Below, in pieces: positions 16,584 through 25,666 of a stretch of DNA of 64,000 nucleotides. This DNA is from Kibdelosporangium philippinense (GTDB taxonomy: Bacteria; Actinomycetota; Actinomycetes; Mycobacteriales; Pseudonocardiaceae): assembly GCF_021390435.2 (NCBI RefSeq), contig NZ_JAJVCN010000003.1, forward strand, positions 682,001 to 746,000, given 5' to 3'. The position numbers and the translations under genes were made by a program. Under the pieces are notes generated by a model that saw nothing but the letters and a program-made list of their open reading frames with translations, searched no databases and was not told the DNA's origin. Within the stretch, counting starts at the first letter, position 1. The number at the start of each line of letters is the position of its first letter.

Positions 16584-17470
16584 CAGGCCTCCGGTGCCGC
16601 GCAGAGCTGGCGCGAGGTCATGTCCGTCATCTCGGCCTCAGTGAAGCCGAACGGGCGCAGGATGCGCAGCAGCTCACCGGACTGCTTCAGATCGGCGAGC
16701 TCCTTGTTGAACGCGGCCACGATAGTGGTCTGGTCCGGCAGGAACGCAAACCCGCCTGAGGTGAACTGCGGCTTACCGTCCACTTCGGGCACGAACGGCG
16801 TCGTCACTTCCAGTGGCGCGCCAGGGTTTTTGCCGAGGACGTCCCGCAACGAGATCGCCGTCAGCGAAAACGCGTCCACCCGGTCGGTTGCCACCGCTTC
16901 GAGGCCACTCGGCTGGTTCTGGTACGCCGTGATCAAGTTCTCTGGTACGCCGTTGGCAACGGCGTAGTCCTTTTCGGTCGCGCCGATCAGCACGCCCATC
17001 CGCAGCTTCTGCTGCTCCACTTCGGCGAATGTCTTGATCCCTTTTGGATTCCCTTTAGGCACAAGGAAAGCAGCTGGCGCGATGAAGTCCGGATTGGTGA
17101 ACAGGACTTGCTTGCAGCGCTTGGGCAAAATGGACATACCCGCGCCGATCACGTCGAAAAGGCCAACCTTGAGACCGGCGATCAGCGAGCCGAACTCGGA
17201 CGGAATCGGCACGAGAGTGGGCACCCCAAGCCGTTGGAACACGACCTTGGCGACTTCGGCGGCCTCGCCGGTCAACTCCGCTTCGGAGTTGATGAAGCTG
17301 TACGGCGCTTCGTTGGCGAAGCCGATCCGTACCTCACCTTCTTGTCTGAGCCGATCGAGTAACGAACCCCCATTCGGCTCTGCGGACAGATCCACCCTGG
17401 TGCAGCCAGGCAGGGCGAGCGAAAGCGCCCCTGCCGCGGCGGCCTGCAGCAGCAGTCGTCGAGAAGCCAC
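16583..17470 (-). CDS. ehuB: Ectoine/hydroxyectoine-type solute-binding lipoprotein (EhuB-like)
   Basis: 295 residues from a GTG at 17470 without a strong RBS. The signal peptide ends LALPGC (Cys22 lipidated), so the protein is tethered outside the membrane. The mature domain is a family 3 binding protein: EVRIGFANEAPYSFIN, LTGEAAEVAKVVFQRLG, and ILPKRCKQVLFTNPDF closely match the EhuB pattern (GFANE.PY, PKRC..V.F.NP), which binds ectoine and hydroxyectoine. Aromatic residues that would form the ligand cage (Tyr and Phe in APYSF, Phe in NPDF) are present. Specificity is inferred; another compatible solute or cyclic amino acid is possible. Confidence 0.83.
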   Translation of the reverse strand: MASRRLLLQAAAAGALSLALPGCTRVDLSAEPNGGSLLDRLRQEGEVRIGFANEAPYSFINSEAELTGEAAEVAKVVFQRLGVPTLVPIPSEFGSLIAGLKVGLFDVIGAGMSILPKRCKQVLFTNPDFIAPAAFLVPKGNPKGIKTFAEVEQQKLRMGVLIGATEKDYAVANGVPENLITAYQNQPSGLEAVATDRVDAFSLTAISLRDVLGKNPGAPLEVTTPFVPEVDGKPQFTSGGFAFLPDQTTIVAAFNKELADLKQSGELLRILRPFGFTEAEMTDMTSRQLCAAPEA

Positions 17471-17532
17471 TCGACGACCGTAGGTGGTTCATCCGCGCAG
17501 GTCAACACGATCCGAAGTGGACGGACGAGGTT

Positions 17533-19527
17533 TCAGCTGGTCAGGCCGTGCGTTTCCCTTACCAGATCGACGATTCCGGCCATGATCTCAGTGAGCTCGT
17601 AGTCCTTCGGCGTGAAGACGCGAGCGATTCCTTTGTCCAGCAAGGCTTTGGCGTCATCGGGCGGCACGATACCGCCGACGACAACCGGGATGTCGTCGGC
17701 TCCAGCCGCCCGCAGGCCCTCCACCACCGCGGGTACCACTTCCAGATGCGATCCGGACAGCACAGACAACCCGACCACGTGGACGCCTTCTTGCACGGCG
17801 GCGGCCACGATCTGGTCCGGCGTCAACCGGATACCCTGATAAACAACTTCGAAACCAACATCTCGCGCGCGAACCGCAACTTGTTCCGCGCCGTTGGAAT
17901 GACCGTCAAGACCAGGCTTTCCAACCAGCATGCGCAGCCGTTCGCCCAGCTCAGCACTAGTTTGGAGAACCCGCGTGCGCACTCGTGCGAGTTCAACGCC
18001 CGCCTCGCCGGTAGACACACCAGAAACCCCAGTCGGCGCACGGTATTCGCCGAACACCTCGCGCAGCGCGCCGGACCACTCACCCGTGGTCACCCCGGCT
18101 TTCGCGCAGACAAGTGTTGCTTCCACGAGGTTCACATCGGTCTTCGCGGCCGCCCGCAGCCCGTCCAGCGCTTCGTCCACAGCGGCCTGATCGCGGCTTG
18201 ACCGCCACGCCTGAATCGCCTCGATCGCCTGCTTTTCCACGGCCGGATCGAGCTGTTCGATCGCCTTGGCGCCCTCAGCCTGCAACGGCGAGGGCTCGGT
18301 GGTGTCGAACTTGTTGACGCCGACGATGACCTCCTCGCCGGACTCGATGCGCATCCTCCGTGCCGCAAGGGATCCGACCAGCTGGGTCTTCATGTATCCA
18401 CTTTCGACAGCGGCAACCGCCCCGCCCATCGCCTGCACACGATCGATTTCCTCGCGCGCGCCACGGAGGATTTCGTCCACTTTGGCCTCGATGACCGGTG
18501 AACCGTCGAAAATATCCTCGTACTCAAGCAAATCCGTCTCGTATGCCAGAACCTGCTGCATTCGAAGAGCCCACTGCTGGTCCCACGGCCGCGGCAGCCC
18601 AAGCGCCTCATTCCACGCGGGCAGCTGAATCGCGCGAGCACGTGCGTTGCGGGACAAGGAAACCGCGAGCATCTCCAGCACGATCCGCTGAACGTTGTTC
18701 TCCGGCTGGGCTTCGGTCAGTCCCAGCGAGTTCACCTGCACGCCGTAGCGGAACCTGCGGTGCTTGGGGTTCTGAACCCCGTACCGCTCAAGGGTAATCT
18801 CATCCCAGAGCGCGGCAAACGCCCGCATCTTGCACATTTCCTCGACGAACCGCACGCCCGCGTTGACAAAGAAGGACATCCGGGCAACAACCGACCCGAA
18901 CTCCTCCTCAGGAACCTGGCCAGAGTCCCGGACCGCATCAAGCACCGCGATCGCCGTGCACATCGAATACGCCAGCTCCTGCACCGGATTGGCCCCGACT
19001 TCCTGCAGGTGATAGCTGCAGATGTTGATCGGGTTCCACTTCGGCACGTTGGTGACGGTCCACGCGACCATGTCCGTGATCAGCCGCAACGACGGCCCTG
19101 GCGGGAAGACGTACGTCCCGCGCGACAGGTACTCCTTGATGATGTCGTTCTGCGTGGTCCCGGTGAGCTTGGAAATGTCCGCGCCCTGCTCTTCGGCGAC
19201 CGTCGTGTACAACGCGAGCAGCCACATGGCCGTCGCGTTGATGGTCATCGAGGTGTTGGCCTCAGCCAGCGGAATGCCGTCGAACAGCTGGCGCATGTCG
19301 CCGACGTGACTGATCGGCACGCCCACCTTGCCGACCTCACCACGTGACAACTCCTGGTCAGGGTCGTATCCGGTCTGCGTTGGCAGGTCGAATGCGACCG
19401 ACAGTCCTGTTTGCCCCTTGGCGAGGTTGCGGCGGTAGAGCGCGTTGGACGCCGTCGCCGACGAGTGGCCGGCGTAGGTCCGCATGACCCACGGCCGGTC
19501 ACGCTCACGATCGGTCGGGTACGGCAT
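17533..19527 (-). CDS. meaA: Ethylmalonyl-CoA mutase (MeaA type)
   Basis: 664 residues, starting at an ATG with GGAGG upstream. The N-terminal TIM-barrel mutase domain begins DRPWVMRTYAGHSSATASN and includes FDLPTQTGYDPD and GTTQNDIIKEYLSRGTYVFP, matching the acyl-CoA mutase large-subunit pattern of the MeaA subgroup. The C-terminal cobalamin-binding domain carries D541-x-H543-x-x-G546 (LDGHSNGAEQVA). MeaA converts ethylmalonyl-CoA to methylsuccinyl-CoA in the ethylmalonyl-CoA pathway, using adenosylcobalamin. The length and the fused B12 domain separate it from two-subunit methylmalonyl-CoA mutase. Other pathway genes (ccr, ecm epimerase, mcd) are not in this window. It lies 62 bp upstream of ehuB on the same strand. 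Confidence 0.9.
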   Translation of the reverse strand: MPYPTDRERDRPWVMRTYAGHSSATASNALYRRNLAKGQTGLSVAFDLPTQTGYDPDQELSRGEVGKVGVPISHVGDMRQLFDGIPLAEANTSMTINATAMWLLALYTTVAEEQGADISKLTGTTQNDIIKEYLSRGTYVFPPGPSLRLITDMVAWTVTNVPKWNPINICSYHLQEVGANPVQELAYSMCTAIAVLDAVRDSGQVPEEEFGSVVARMSFFVNAGVRFVEEMCKMRAFAALWDEITLERYGVQNPKHRRFRYGVQVNSLGLTEAQPENNVQRIVLEMLAVSLSRNARARAIQLPAWNEALGLPRPWDQQWALRMQQVLAYETDLLEYEDIFDGSPVIEAKVDEILRGAREEIDRVQAMGGAVAAVESGYMKTQLVGSLAARRMRIESGEEVIVGVNKFDTTEPSPLQAEGAKAIEQLDPAVEKQAIEAIQAWRSSRDQAAVDEALDGLRAAAKTDVNLVEATLVCAKAGVTTGEWSGALREVFGEYRAPTGVSGVSTGEAGVELARVRTRVLQTSAELGERLRMLVGKPGLDGHSNGAEQVAVRARDVGFEVVYQGIRLTPDQIVAAAVQEGVHVVGLSVLSGSHLEVVPAVVEGLRAAGADDIPVVVGGIVPPDDAKALLDKGIARVFTPKDYELTEIMAGIVDLVRETHGLTS

Positions 19528-19613
19528 GGGAACCTCCGTTCACGCGCGGATTCCCTGACGGTACTGGCAGGTAACCGCCCAATAACGTGCACTGACTCAC
19601 AAAATCGAGAAAG

Positions 19614-20495
19614 TCACGTCCTGGTGTCGACGCCCACGTTCAGCAGCACGTTGTACCCGCTGGTGACGTCGCCGGTGACAGTCCCGAGCTGCAACCCGTT
19701 CGTGTCATCCCTGAAGACGTCGTCACTGGTCAGGCTCACCCGCTGAAGCGCGGCCACGGATTGCCCGTAACCCGGCTGTGCGTAGACAGCGTCACACGCG
19801 TTCTTCGGCAGCGCGACCTGGGAGGTGGCGATCGCGTTGTCGGCATCGGTGATCGACGCCTGGTCCGGGTACATCTCGAAGTGCACACGCGGCCAACGCC
19901 CGGGATAACAGGCGGGGAAGATGCTGGTGAACCGCACCCGGCCAGTCGCGTCGGCGATCTGGACGCCGCGGAGGTAGTTCTGGTTTTCGGCGCCCCGGGT
20001 GTACATCGAGTAGCGGCCTTCGCGGTCGCATTGCCAGACGTAGACAGCTACGCCCGCGAAGGGCGATCCGCCCCTGGCCAGGTCAGCGACGACGAGTTCC
20101 AGGGTCATCGGCACGCCTTGGGCCGTGCCGTTGGACGCGCCGAAGCTCGACCGGATGTCACTGCGGACGACCCCGCTTTGTTCCAGGACGTCGGGACCGT
20201 TTGAGCCGTCACCCGGGTAGGGGCCGCCGGTTTCCTCCGGGATCTCGGTCAGGGTGTTCGAGGGTGCCGAACCGGGCCCCGGGCTCGAGCTTTGGCTGGA
20301 ACCTGGGCTTTGGCTGGGCCCTGGGCTCGGGCTGCAAGCGGCCACAGCCGCCCCCGCCGCGCCGAGCCCAAGCAGCCGCAGTGCTCGGCGACGGTCGAAC
20401 AGCGTGCCAAGGTCGAAGCTGAGCCCCTGGTCCACCACTTCGTCGTGGGGCCTCGGCAGGCGTCGGCCCTCGTAGGTCAGTTCGGGTTCGGTCAT
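19614..20495 (-). CDS. Intradiol ring-cleavage dioxygenase-like lipoprotein
   Basis: 293 residues from the ATG at 20495 (GTG 20510 is an alternative). After a cytoplasmic start with RRRALRLLGLG (Tat-like RRRALRLLG) there is a hydrophobic stretch ending AAGAAVAAC, so it is probably exported and lipidated at the Cys. A Pro/Ser/Gly linker follows. The catalytic domain resembles protocatechuate 3,4-dioxygenase beta: EETGGPYPGDG, TLELVVAD, VAVYVWQCDREGRYSMY (first Fe-type Tyr/His area), and ACYPGRWPRVHFEMYPD (Tyr and His ligands). This exported subgroup cleaves catechol-type aromatics in some organisms; the substrate here is unknown. Confidence 0.8.
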   Translation of the reverse strand: MTEPELTYEGRRLPRPHDEVVDQGLSFDLGTLFDRRRALRLLGLGAAGAAVAACSPSPGPSQSPGSSQSSSPGPGSAPSNTLTEIPEETGGPYPGDGSNGPDVLEQSGVVRSDIRSSFGASNGTAQGVPMTLELVVADLARGGSPFAGVAVYVWQCDREGRYSMYTRGAENQNYLRGVQIADATGRVRFTSIFPACYPGRWPRVHFEMYPDQASITDADNAIATSQVALPKNACDAVYAQPGYGQSVAALQRVSLTSDDVFRDDTNGLQLGTVTGDVTSGYNVLLNVGVDTRT

Positions 20496-20661
20496 GAGAA
20501 CAATGCTCACGCCACGAGTTATGTGCCGACTGTGGAAGTCCTGTCCGTTCGCTGTTGGAACCCGGCCCTATGGCTGGCACTGAATGCCACCTGTGGTCGA
20601 GCTGGAACCGATTGCCCGCCTCGTTCGTTGCCGATTTCGGAAGGCGCGCGGGCAGGGGCGT

Positions 20662-21933
20662 CTAGCGCTCAGGCGCCTCGGTGACACGCTCGACATTCGC
20701 ACCCAGCCGCACGAGGTTCTCCACGAACCCAGGGTAGCCGCGGTCGATGTGGAACACGTCCCAAACCTCGGTCACGCCATCCGCGCACAACCCGGCCATC
20801 ACGAGACCCGCGCCCGCGCGGATGTCGGAAGCCCACACCGGTGCGCTGGAAAGCTTCTCCACGCCACGGATGACGGCGTGGTGCCCGTCGGTCCGGGCGT
20901 CCGCGCCCAGCCGCATCATCTCCTCGACGAAGCGGAACCGGGCCTCGAACAGGTTCTCGGTGATCATCGCGGTGCCCTCGGACACGGCACACAGGGCGAT
21001 CGCGAAAGGCTGCAAATCCGTGGCGAACCCGGGGTAAGGCAGCGTGACGAAGTCCACGGACTTCGGCCGCGAAGCCATCACGACCCGGAATGCCTTGTCG
21101 TCGTAGACCGTGACCTCGGCGCCGGCGGTGCGGAGCTTGTCGAGCACGAGGTCGAGGTGGTGCGGGTCGACGCCGCGAACGGTCAGGTCGCCACGAGTGA
21201 CCGCGGCAAAGAAAGCCCAGGTCGCGCCAACAATCCGGTCACCGATAACGCGGTGCTCCGTCGGCTGCAGGGACTCGACACCGTGCACGGTCAGCGTGGA
21301 AGTGCCCGCGCCCTCGATCTTGGCGCCCATCTGCTGCAGCATCGTGCACAGGTCGACGATTTCCGGCTCGCGCGCGGCGTTGTCGATCACCGTTGTGCCG
21401 TCGGCTAGAACCGCGGCCATCAGGATGTTCTCGGTCGCGCCCATGCTCGGGAAGTCCAGCCAGATCTGCGCGCCGTGCAGCCCCTGCGCCTCTGCCACCA
21501 CAGATCCGTGTTCGATCTCGCTCGTGGCGCCGAGCTGACGCAGACCGTTCTGGTGCATGTCCAGTGGTCGTGACCCGATCGCATCTCCGCCCGGCAAGGC
21601 GACCACAGCACGGCGGCACCGGCCGACAAGCGGGCCGAGCACGCACACCGACGCACGAAGTTTGCCCATGGAAGCCGCATCTGGCTTGTGGTCGAGCTTT
21701 GCCGGCGTCGTGATCACCACCGCGTCGCCGTTGACGCTCACCTCGCAGCCGATGCTGCGCAGGACGTCCGCCATGTACGGCACGTCAAGGATCTGTGGGC
21801 AGTTGGTCAGCGTTGTCGTGCCCTCCGCGAGCAACGCCGCTGCCATCAGCTTGAGCACACTGTTCTTGGCACCGACGACATCTACGTCGCCGACGAGTCT
21901 CGCGCCGCCGTGAACCCGGAAGTGCTCAGACAC
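20662..21933 (-). CDS. murA: UDP-N-acetylglucosamine 1-carboxyvinyltransferase
   Basis: 423 residues from a GTG at 21933. MurA transfers enolpyruvate from PEP to UDP-GlcNAc, the first committed step of peptidoglycan synthesis. Features: [18 protein letters not shown] with Lys23, and the active-site loop [15 protein letters not shown], where Asp117 replaces the Cys that fosfomycin alkylates. The same Asp variant occurs in Mycobacterium tuberculosis and confers intrinsic fosfomycin resistance. Later motifs include TVHGVESL and [20 protein letters not shown]. In relatives murA follows atpC-DUF2550-pduO, so synteny is kept at this end. Confidence 0.96.
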   Translation of the reverse strand: MSEHFRVHGGARLVGDVDVVGAKNSVLKLMAAALLAEGTTTLTNCPQILDVPYMADVLRSIGCEVSVNGDAVVITTPAKLDHKPDAASMGKLRASVCVLGPLVGRCRRAVVALPGGDAIGSRPLDMHQNGLRQLGATSEIEHGSVVAEAQGLHGAQIWLDFPSMGATENILMAAVLADGTTVIDNAAREPEIVDLCTMLQQMGAKIEGAGTSTLTVHGVESLQPTEHRVIGDRIVGATWAFFAAVTRGDLTVRGVDPHHLDLVLDKLRTAGAEVTVYDDKAFRVVMASRPKSVDFVTLPYPGFATDLQPFAIALCAVSEGTAMITENLFEARFRFVEEMMRLGADARTDGHHAVIRGVEKLSSAPVWASDIRAGAGLVMAGLCADGVTEVWDVFHIDRGYPGFVENLVRLGANVERVTEAPER

Positions 21934-21990
21934 GCACCCTCCCGCATGAATGACCCTTGGATGAGCGCCAATCGTACGGCTGTCCGTTTG

Positions 21991-22812
21991 TCACTCGGAT
22001 TCGGATGCGCCCGCGGCTTCCACTCGTTGCCTCAGCCGCATCAACGGCTTCTCCGCCAGCTCCACGAAGTGGTGCATGGTCAAGTCGGCTGCCCGCGCGC
22101 TGTCACCAGTCTCGATCGCTTCGGCGATCGCGCGGTGATCGTCCAGCGCGCGTTGCCGGATCATCGTGTCGTAGGGCAGGGAATCCGTGCCGAAGGTCAG
22201 CTGGATCCGCAGCTGTGAGTCGATGCTCACGTAATAGGGGTTGCCGGTTGCCTCGGCGACCGCGGAATGCAGCGTGTGGTCCGCGGTACGCATGACATCG
22301 CGGTCTTCGGCTTTTTCGTATGCCTCAACCGCTGCCCAGATCTTGCGGATGTGTTCGTCGGTACGCCGTTCGGCCGCGAGCCCGGCGATCATCGGCAGCA
22401 GCGAGCGGGTCAGGTCGAACAACCAGGTGAGGTGCTGCCAACGCGGCAACAGCATGCTGCGGATGTGCGAGCCGGATTCCGGTCCCCACGTGCTGTGCAC
22501 ACGCACTCCGCCACTGCGTCCTCGGGTGATCCCCACGTAGCCAAGGGATTCCAGCTGATGCAGCGCGTCACGCAGAGTTGTCCGGCTGACGTTGAGCCGT
22601 GCGGCGAACTCACGCTCCGGCGGGAGCTTTTGGCCCGGCAGCAACGCACCGAGCGCGATCGCGGTGATCAGCCGGTCGACCAGCTGTTCCGCGGCCGACT
22701 TGACCTTCATCGGCCCAGCCGGCGCCAAGTCGAGGCTCAGTCTGAGCGACGGCCCCTCACTAGCACTTGCTCTCAAAGTCCAACGCTCCCTGCGCAGCCG
22801 AGCATCGAACAT
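21991..22812 (-). CDS. GntR-family transcriptional regulator, FCD (FadR) type
   Basis: 273 residues from the ATG at 22812; a start at the Met near residue 35 (MKVKSAAEQLVDRL) would also fit the family length. The winged HTH at about 40-105 shows LLPGQKLPPEREFAARLNVS then RTTLRDALHQLESLGYV. The C-terminal FCD domain (about 120-260) is all helical, with DHTLHSAVAEATGNP and ALDDHRAIAEAIETGD carrying the Asp/His residues that bind a metal and the effector. A palindrome TCGTATACGA in the divergent intergenic region is a likely operator. The effector is unknown. Confidence 0.85.
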   Translation of the reverse strand: MFDARLRRERWTLRASASEGPSLRLSLDLAPAGPMKVKSAAEQLVDRLITAIALGALLPGQKLPPEREFAARLNVSRTTLRDALHQLESLGYVGITRGRSGGVRVHSTWGPESGSHIRSMLLPRWQHLTWLFDLTRSLLPMIAGLAAERRTDEHIRKIWAAVEAYEKAEDRDVMRTADHTLHSAVAEATGNPYYVSIDSQLRIQLTFGTDSLPYDTMIRQRALDDHRAIAEAIETGDSARAADLTMHHFVELAEKPLMRLRQRVEAAGASESE

Positions 22813-22869
22813 AGCTGACTCTGATCACTTTAAGGCGTCGGAAAGTTAAGGACCAGTATTTAGCCCGAA

Positions 22870-22879
22870 TCGTATACGA
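22870..22879. promoter_or_regulatory. Palindrome resembling a GntR/FCD operator
   Basis: TCGTATACGA is a perfect 10-bp inverted repeat in the 103-bp space between the divergent GntR regulator and the adenosyltransferase gene. It fits the TNGTNNNACNA-like half-site pattern of FCD-type GntR proteins. Binding is inferred. Confidence 0.5.
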
Positions 22880-22915
22880 ACTCGTGGCTACGCCCTTGTC
22901 ACATAAGGTTCAGGC

Positions 22916-23494
22916 ATGGCCGTGCACCTCACCCGCATCTACACCCGTGTCGGCGACGACGGCACGACTGGACTCGGCGATTTCTCCCGCGTGCCGAAGA
23001 CCGACCCGCGGCTGGCGGCCTACGCCGATGTCGACGAAGCCAACGCGGCCATCGGAGTCGTCGTCGCGACCGGCAACCAGCCCGACGAGATCGTCGAGGT
23101 GCTGCGGGTCGTCCAGAACGACCTGTTCGACGTCGGTGCGGACCTGTGCAATCCGATCGTCGAAGACCCCAAGTACCCGCCGCTGCGGATCACCGACGGC
23201 TACATCACGCGGCTGGAAACCTGGTGCGACCAGTTCAACGAGCGTCTGCCCAAGCTGGAGTCGTTCATCCTGCCCGGCGGCACGCCCGGCGCGGCCTATA
23301 TGCATGTGGCGCGAACCGTAACGCGCCGGGCCGAACGCACGACGTGGGCATTGATCGAAGCAGACGCCGAACGAACCAACCTCCTCGCCGCCAAGTACCT
23401 CAACAGACTCTCCGACCTGCTGTTCATTCTGTGTCGCCTGGCCAACCCGGACGGTGACGTCCTGTGGCAACCGGGTGGTGCGGGAATCAATTAG
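22916..23494 (+). CDS. pduO: PduO-type cob(I)alamin adenosyltransferase
   Basis: 192 residues starting at an ATG. The enzyme transfers adenosyl from ATP to cob(I)alamin, making adenosylcobalamin. The N-terminal ATP loop TRIYTRVGDDGTTGLGD (residues 5-21) and the C-terminal signature RTVTRRAERTTWALIEAD and KYLNRLSDLLFILCRLAN are family hallmarks, and the Arg/Asp/Asn residues that bind ATP are present. The cofactor would serve MeaA at 17533 and other B12 mutases. In actinobacteria this gene is usually found between DUF2550 and murA on the opposite strand, as seen here. Confidence 0.93.
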   Translation: MAVHLTRIYTRVGDDGTTGLGDFSRVPKTDPRLAAYADVDEANAAIGVVVATGNQPDEIVEVLRVVQNDLFDVGADLCNPIVEDPKYPPLRITDGYITRLETWCDQFNERLPKLESFILPGGTPGAAYMHVARTVTRRAERTTWALIEADAERTNLLAAKYLNRLSDLLFILCRLANPDGDVLWQPGGAGIN

Positions 23495-23570
23495 CGGGGA
23501 CATCCGCGCTTTGTGTTCCTTTTGGTCTTAGAGTGTGTGGCTGCGAACTGAGGGCTACTAGGAGGTGACC

Positions 23571-24437
23571 ATGCCCACGGGTGAGCCCGCTGGTAGTGGT
23601 CCCACCGCGCGCAGGATGGTGCTTGGCAGCCAGTTGCGACGACTGCGCGAGGCGAAAGGCATCACCCGCGAGGACGCGGGCTACGCGATCCGCGGCTCCG
23701 GTTCCAAGATCAGCCGGGTCGAGCTCGGTCGCGTCAGCTTCAAGGAACGCGACGTCGCCGACCTGTTGACGCTGTACGGCGTGACCGACGAGAGCGACCG
23801 GGACATCTTCCTCGGCCTGGTCCGCGAGTCGAACCAGCCGGGCTGGTGGCAGCGCTACAACGACCTGATGCCGCACTGGTTCCAGGACTTCGTCGGTCTC
23901 GAGGAGTCGGCTTCCCGGATCCAGACCTACGAGGTCCAGTTCATCCCTGGCCTGCTGCAGACCGAGGATTACGCCCGCGCGGTGATGCTGCGCGGCCGTC
24001 CGGACGCCCCGCCCGAGGAGATCGAGCGGCGCGTCAACCTGCGGATGCAGCGGCAGCGGCTGTTGGCGTCGCCGCAGGCCCCAAGGCTGTGGGCGGTCAT
24101 CGAAGAGGCATGCATCCACCGCCAGATGGGCGGCGTGAAGGTTCTGCGTGACCAGCTGGAGCACCTGCTCGATCTGACCAGGATGTCCAATATCTCCCTG
24201 CAGATCCTGCCGTACGAGCTTGGCGGATCGGCCGCGGAGACGCCGTTCACCCTGCTGCGGTTCGCCGAGCCGGAGCTGCCGGACATCGTCTACCTCGAGC
24301 ACCTGTGCGGCGCGCTCTACCTGGACAAGACCGACGAGGTCGAGGTCTACAACAAAGCCGCACATCGGCTGGTTGTCGAGGCGGAGACGCCGGAGCAGAC
24401 CCGCAGGACCATCTCCAAGGTGCTCAAGTCGCTGTAG
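23571..24437 (+). CDS. XRE-family HTH regulator with DUF5753 domain
   Basis: 288 residues from the ATG at 23571 (AGGAGGT directly upstream; a GTG at 23565 is within the RBS). The N-terminal XRE helix-turn-helix covers about residues 12-70 (RMVLGSQLRRLREAKGITRE, then RGSGSKISRVELGR). The rest is a DUF5753 domain, with the typical IQTYEVQFIPGLLQTEDYAR and LSRMS-like segments and the end VYNKAAHRLVVEAETPEQTR. Such proteins pair with DUF397 proteins (BldB/WhiJ-type development regulators in Streptomyces); a DUF397 gene lies 420 bp downstream. Confidence 0.9.
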   Translation: MPTGEPAGSGPTARRMVLGSQLRRLREAKGITREDAGYAIRGSGSKISRVELGRVSFKERDVADLLTLYGVTDESDRDIFLGLVRESNQPGWWQRYNDLMPHWFQDFVGLEESASRIQTYEVQFIPGLLQTEDYARAVMLRGRPDAPPEEIERRVNLRMQRQRLLASPQAPRLWAVIEEACIHRQMGGVKVLRDQLEHLLDLTRMSNISLQILPYELGGSAAETPFTLLRFAEPELPDIVYLEHLCGALYLDKTDEVEVYNKAAHRLVVEAETPEQTRRTISKVLKSL

Positions 24438-24859
24438 CGATACGCCCCAATCCGGAGGGTTTGCGGCCTTTGGTCGCCGAAAACGCGACATTTGCACGCA
24501 AACGTTCCGCACACCGGTGTAATTACGCAGCGCTTGAACGGGCAGACACCCGATGATCACGGTCGACTGTCTACAGCCGACACGCCCGACAGTCATCACA
24601 ATTTGACCCTCACGCGGGTTATGTGTGGCATGAATCGACCGCTACGCGAGCGTAGGAGTGCAATCGATCTCACCCTGAGCGAGCAGGGACTACGCACTGT
24701 CGACAAAACTCGCCAAGATCACCCCGGGACAGACCAACTGTGAAATTCGTGCAGATGCACGTGCATGCGCACGGGCAACGGGGCGTGCTACCTTGCTAGT
24801 GCACGAAGATCCAGACGTGCCGCCGCCAAGGCAAGTCGGGGAAAAGGTGGGAGCACTCC
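24438..24859. other. Regulatory intergenic region with palindrome
   Basis: 422 bp without a gene. It contains the perfect palindrome ATGCACGTGCAT at 24755-24766, followed by a second GTGCAC at 24797-24802 near a possible -10 (TACCTT). This lies about 95 bp upstream of the DUF397 start and is a plausible operator for the neighbouring XRE protein. No tRNA or ORF is seen. Confidence 0.4.
24755..24766. promoter_or_regulatory. Palindrome upstream of DUF397 gene
   Basis: ATGCACGTGCAT is a perfect 12-bp inverted repeat. It lies in the long region ahead of the DUF397 gene and is a candidate binding site for the XRE/DUF5753 regulator; this is inference. Confidence 0.4.
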
Positions 24860-25096
24860 ATGACGGCAGTACACAACGGGGTTTCCGCGGACCGCCTCGG
24901 TGGCGTCGATTGGCGCCGAAGCCGGATGAGCGGCGCGGTCGGTAACTGTGTCGAGGTCGCGACGCTCGAGTCTGGCGAGATCGCGGTCCGCAACTCCAGG
25001 TTTCCCAACGGTCCAGCACTGATCTACACCCGGGCTGAGATGGCTGCCTTCCTCGCAGGCGCGAAGGATGGCGAATTCGACGACGTCCTGTTGTGA
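24860..25096 (+). CDS. DUF397 domain protein
   Basis: 78 residues from the ATG at 24860. The pattern WRRSRMSGAVGNCVEVATLE, followed by IAVRNSRFPNGPALIYTRAE and FLAGAKDGEFDD, is the DUF397 signature (W-x-KS-x-S...CVEV...VRDSK.P...L.F...EW..F). DUF397 proteins are small partners of XRE/DUF5753 regulators and in Streptomyces affect development; some such pairs have been proposed to behave like toxin-antitoxin modules. Here the partner gene is just upstream on the same strand. Confidence 0.88.
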   Translation: MTAVHNGVSADRLGGVDWRRSRMSGAVGNCVEVATLESGEIAVRNSRFPNGPALIYTRAEMAAFLAGAKDGEFDDVLL

Positions 25097-25109
25097 CGAA
25101 GGTGGCGAC

Positions 25110-25466
25110 ATGGACGACTTCGAGGCACAACTCAAGGAGCTGATCTCCCTAGGGTTCAGCTTCGCGCACCCGCGCGACGCGATGGGGGAGGTCGCCGCCG
25201 TCGTCGGCGTGCGCGTCCACCACGGCGTGGTCGACGTGGTGCAGATCTATGGCGAGCACGATGCCGACGCCACCCGTATCCCGGGTGACGAGTTGGACAT
25301 CTTCTTTCCCTACAAGGTTTTCTGGCGCTCAAGCGGCCCGTCGGCCGCTGTCGTCGCAGAATTGCTGGCCCTGCCGGATCCCGAACCCGGTGACATACCG
25401 AAGGTCAACGGGTGCTGGGTTCCGGCCCGTCCTGGCAGGTCGAAATGGCTGTCCGCGTCCGCGTGA
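25110..25466 (+). CDS. Conserved hypothetical protein downstream of DUF397
   Basis: 118 residues from the ATG at 25110 with GAAGGTGG upstream, 13 bp after the DUF397 stop, so probably co-transcribed. The protein starts MDDFEAQLKELISLGFSFAHP and is acidic, with a hydrophobic core (EVAAVVGVRVHHGVVDVVQI) and a C-terminal GCWVPARPGRSKWLSAS. I do not recognise the family; there are no membrane segments. Confidence 0.65.
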   Translation: MDDFEAQLKELISLGFSFAHPRDAMGEVAAVVGVRVHHGVVDVVQIYGEHDADATRIPGDELDIFFPYKVFWRSSGPSAAVVAELLALPDPEPGDIPKVNGCWVPARPGRSKWLSASA

Positions 25467-25666
25467 GTCCGGCCGTGCTGCCGCGCGAAGGCAGCTCGGC
25501 TCCCCGAGCCTTCATCCGTGAACTGGGAGTACGACTTGCCGCAGGGGTGACTCGACTGAGTCGCTCCCGCGGCGCCAAACAAAACCATTAGCCTCCTCTA
25601 CCAATCCGCCCGTACGCCGAGTACGAATCGATGGGCGTGCAGGGTGCGGTACGAGGAGGGGTGAGC

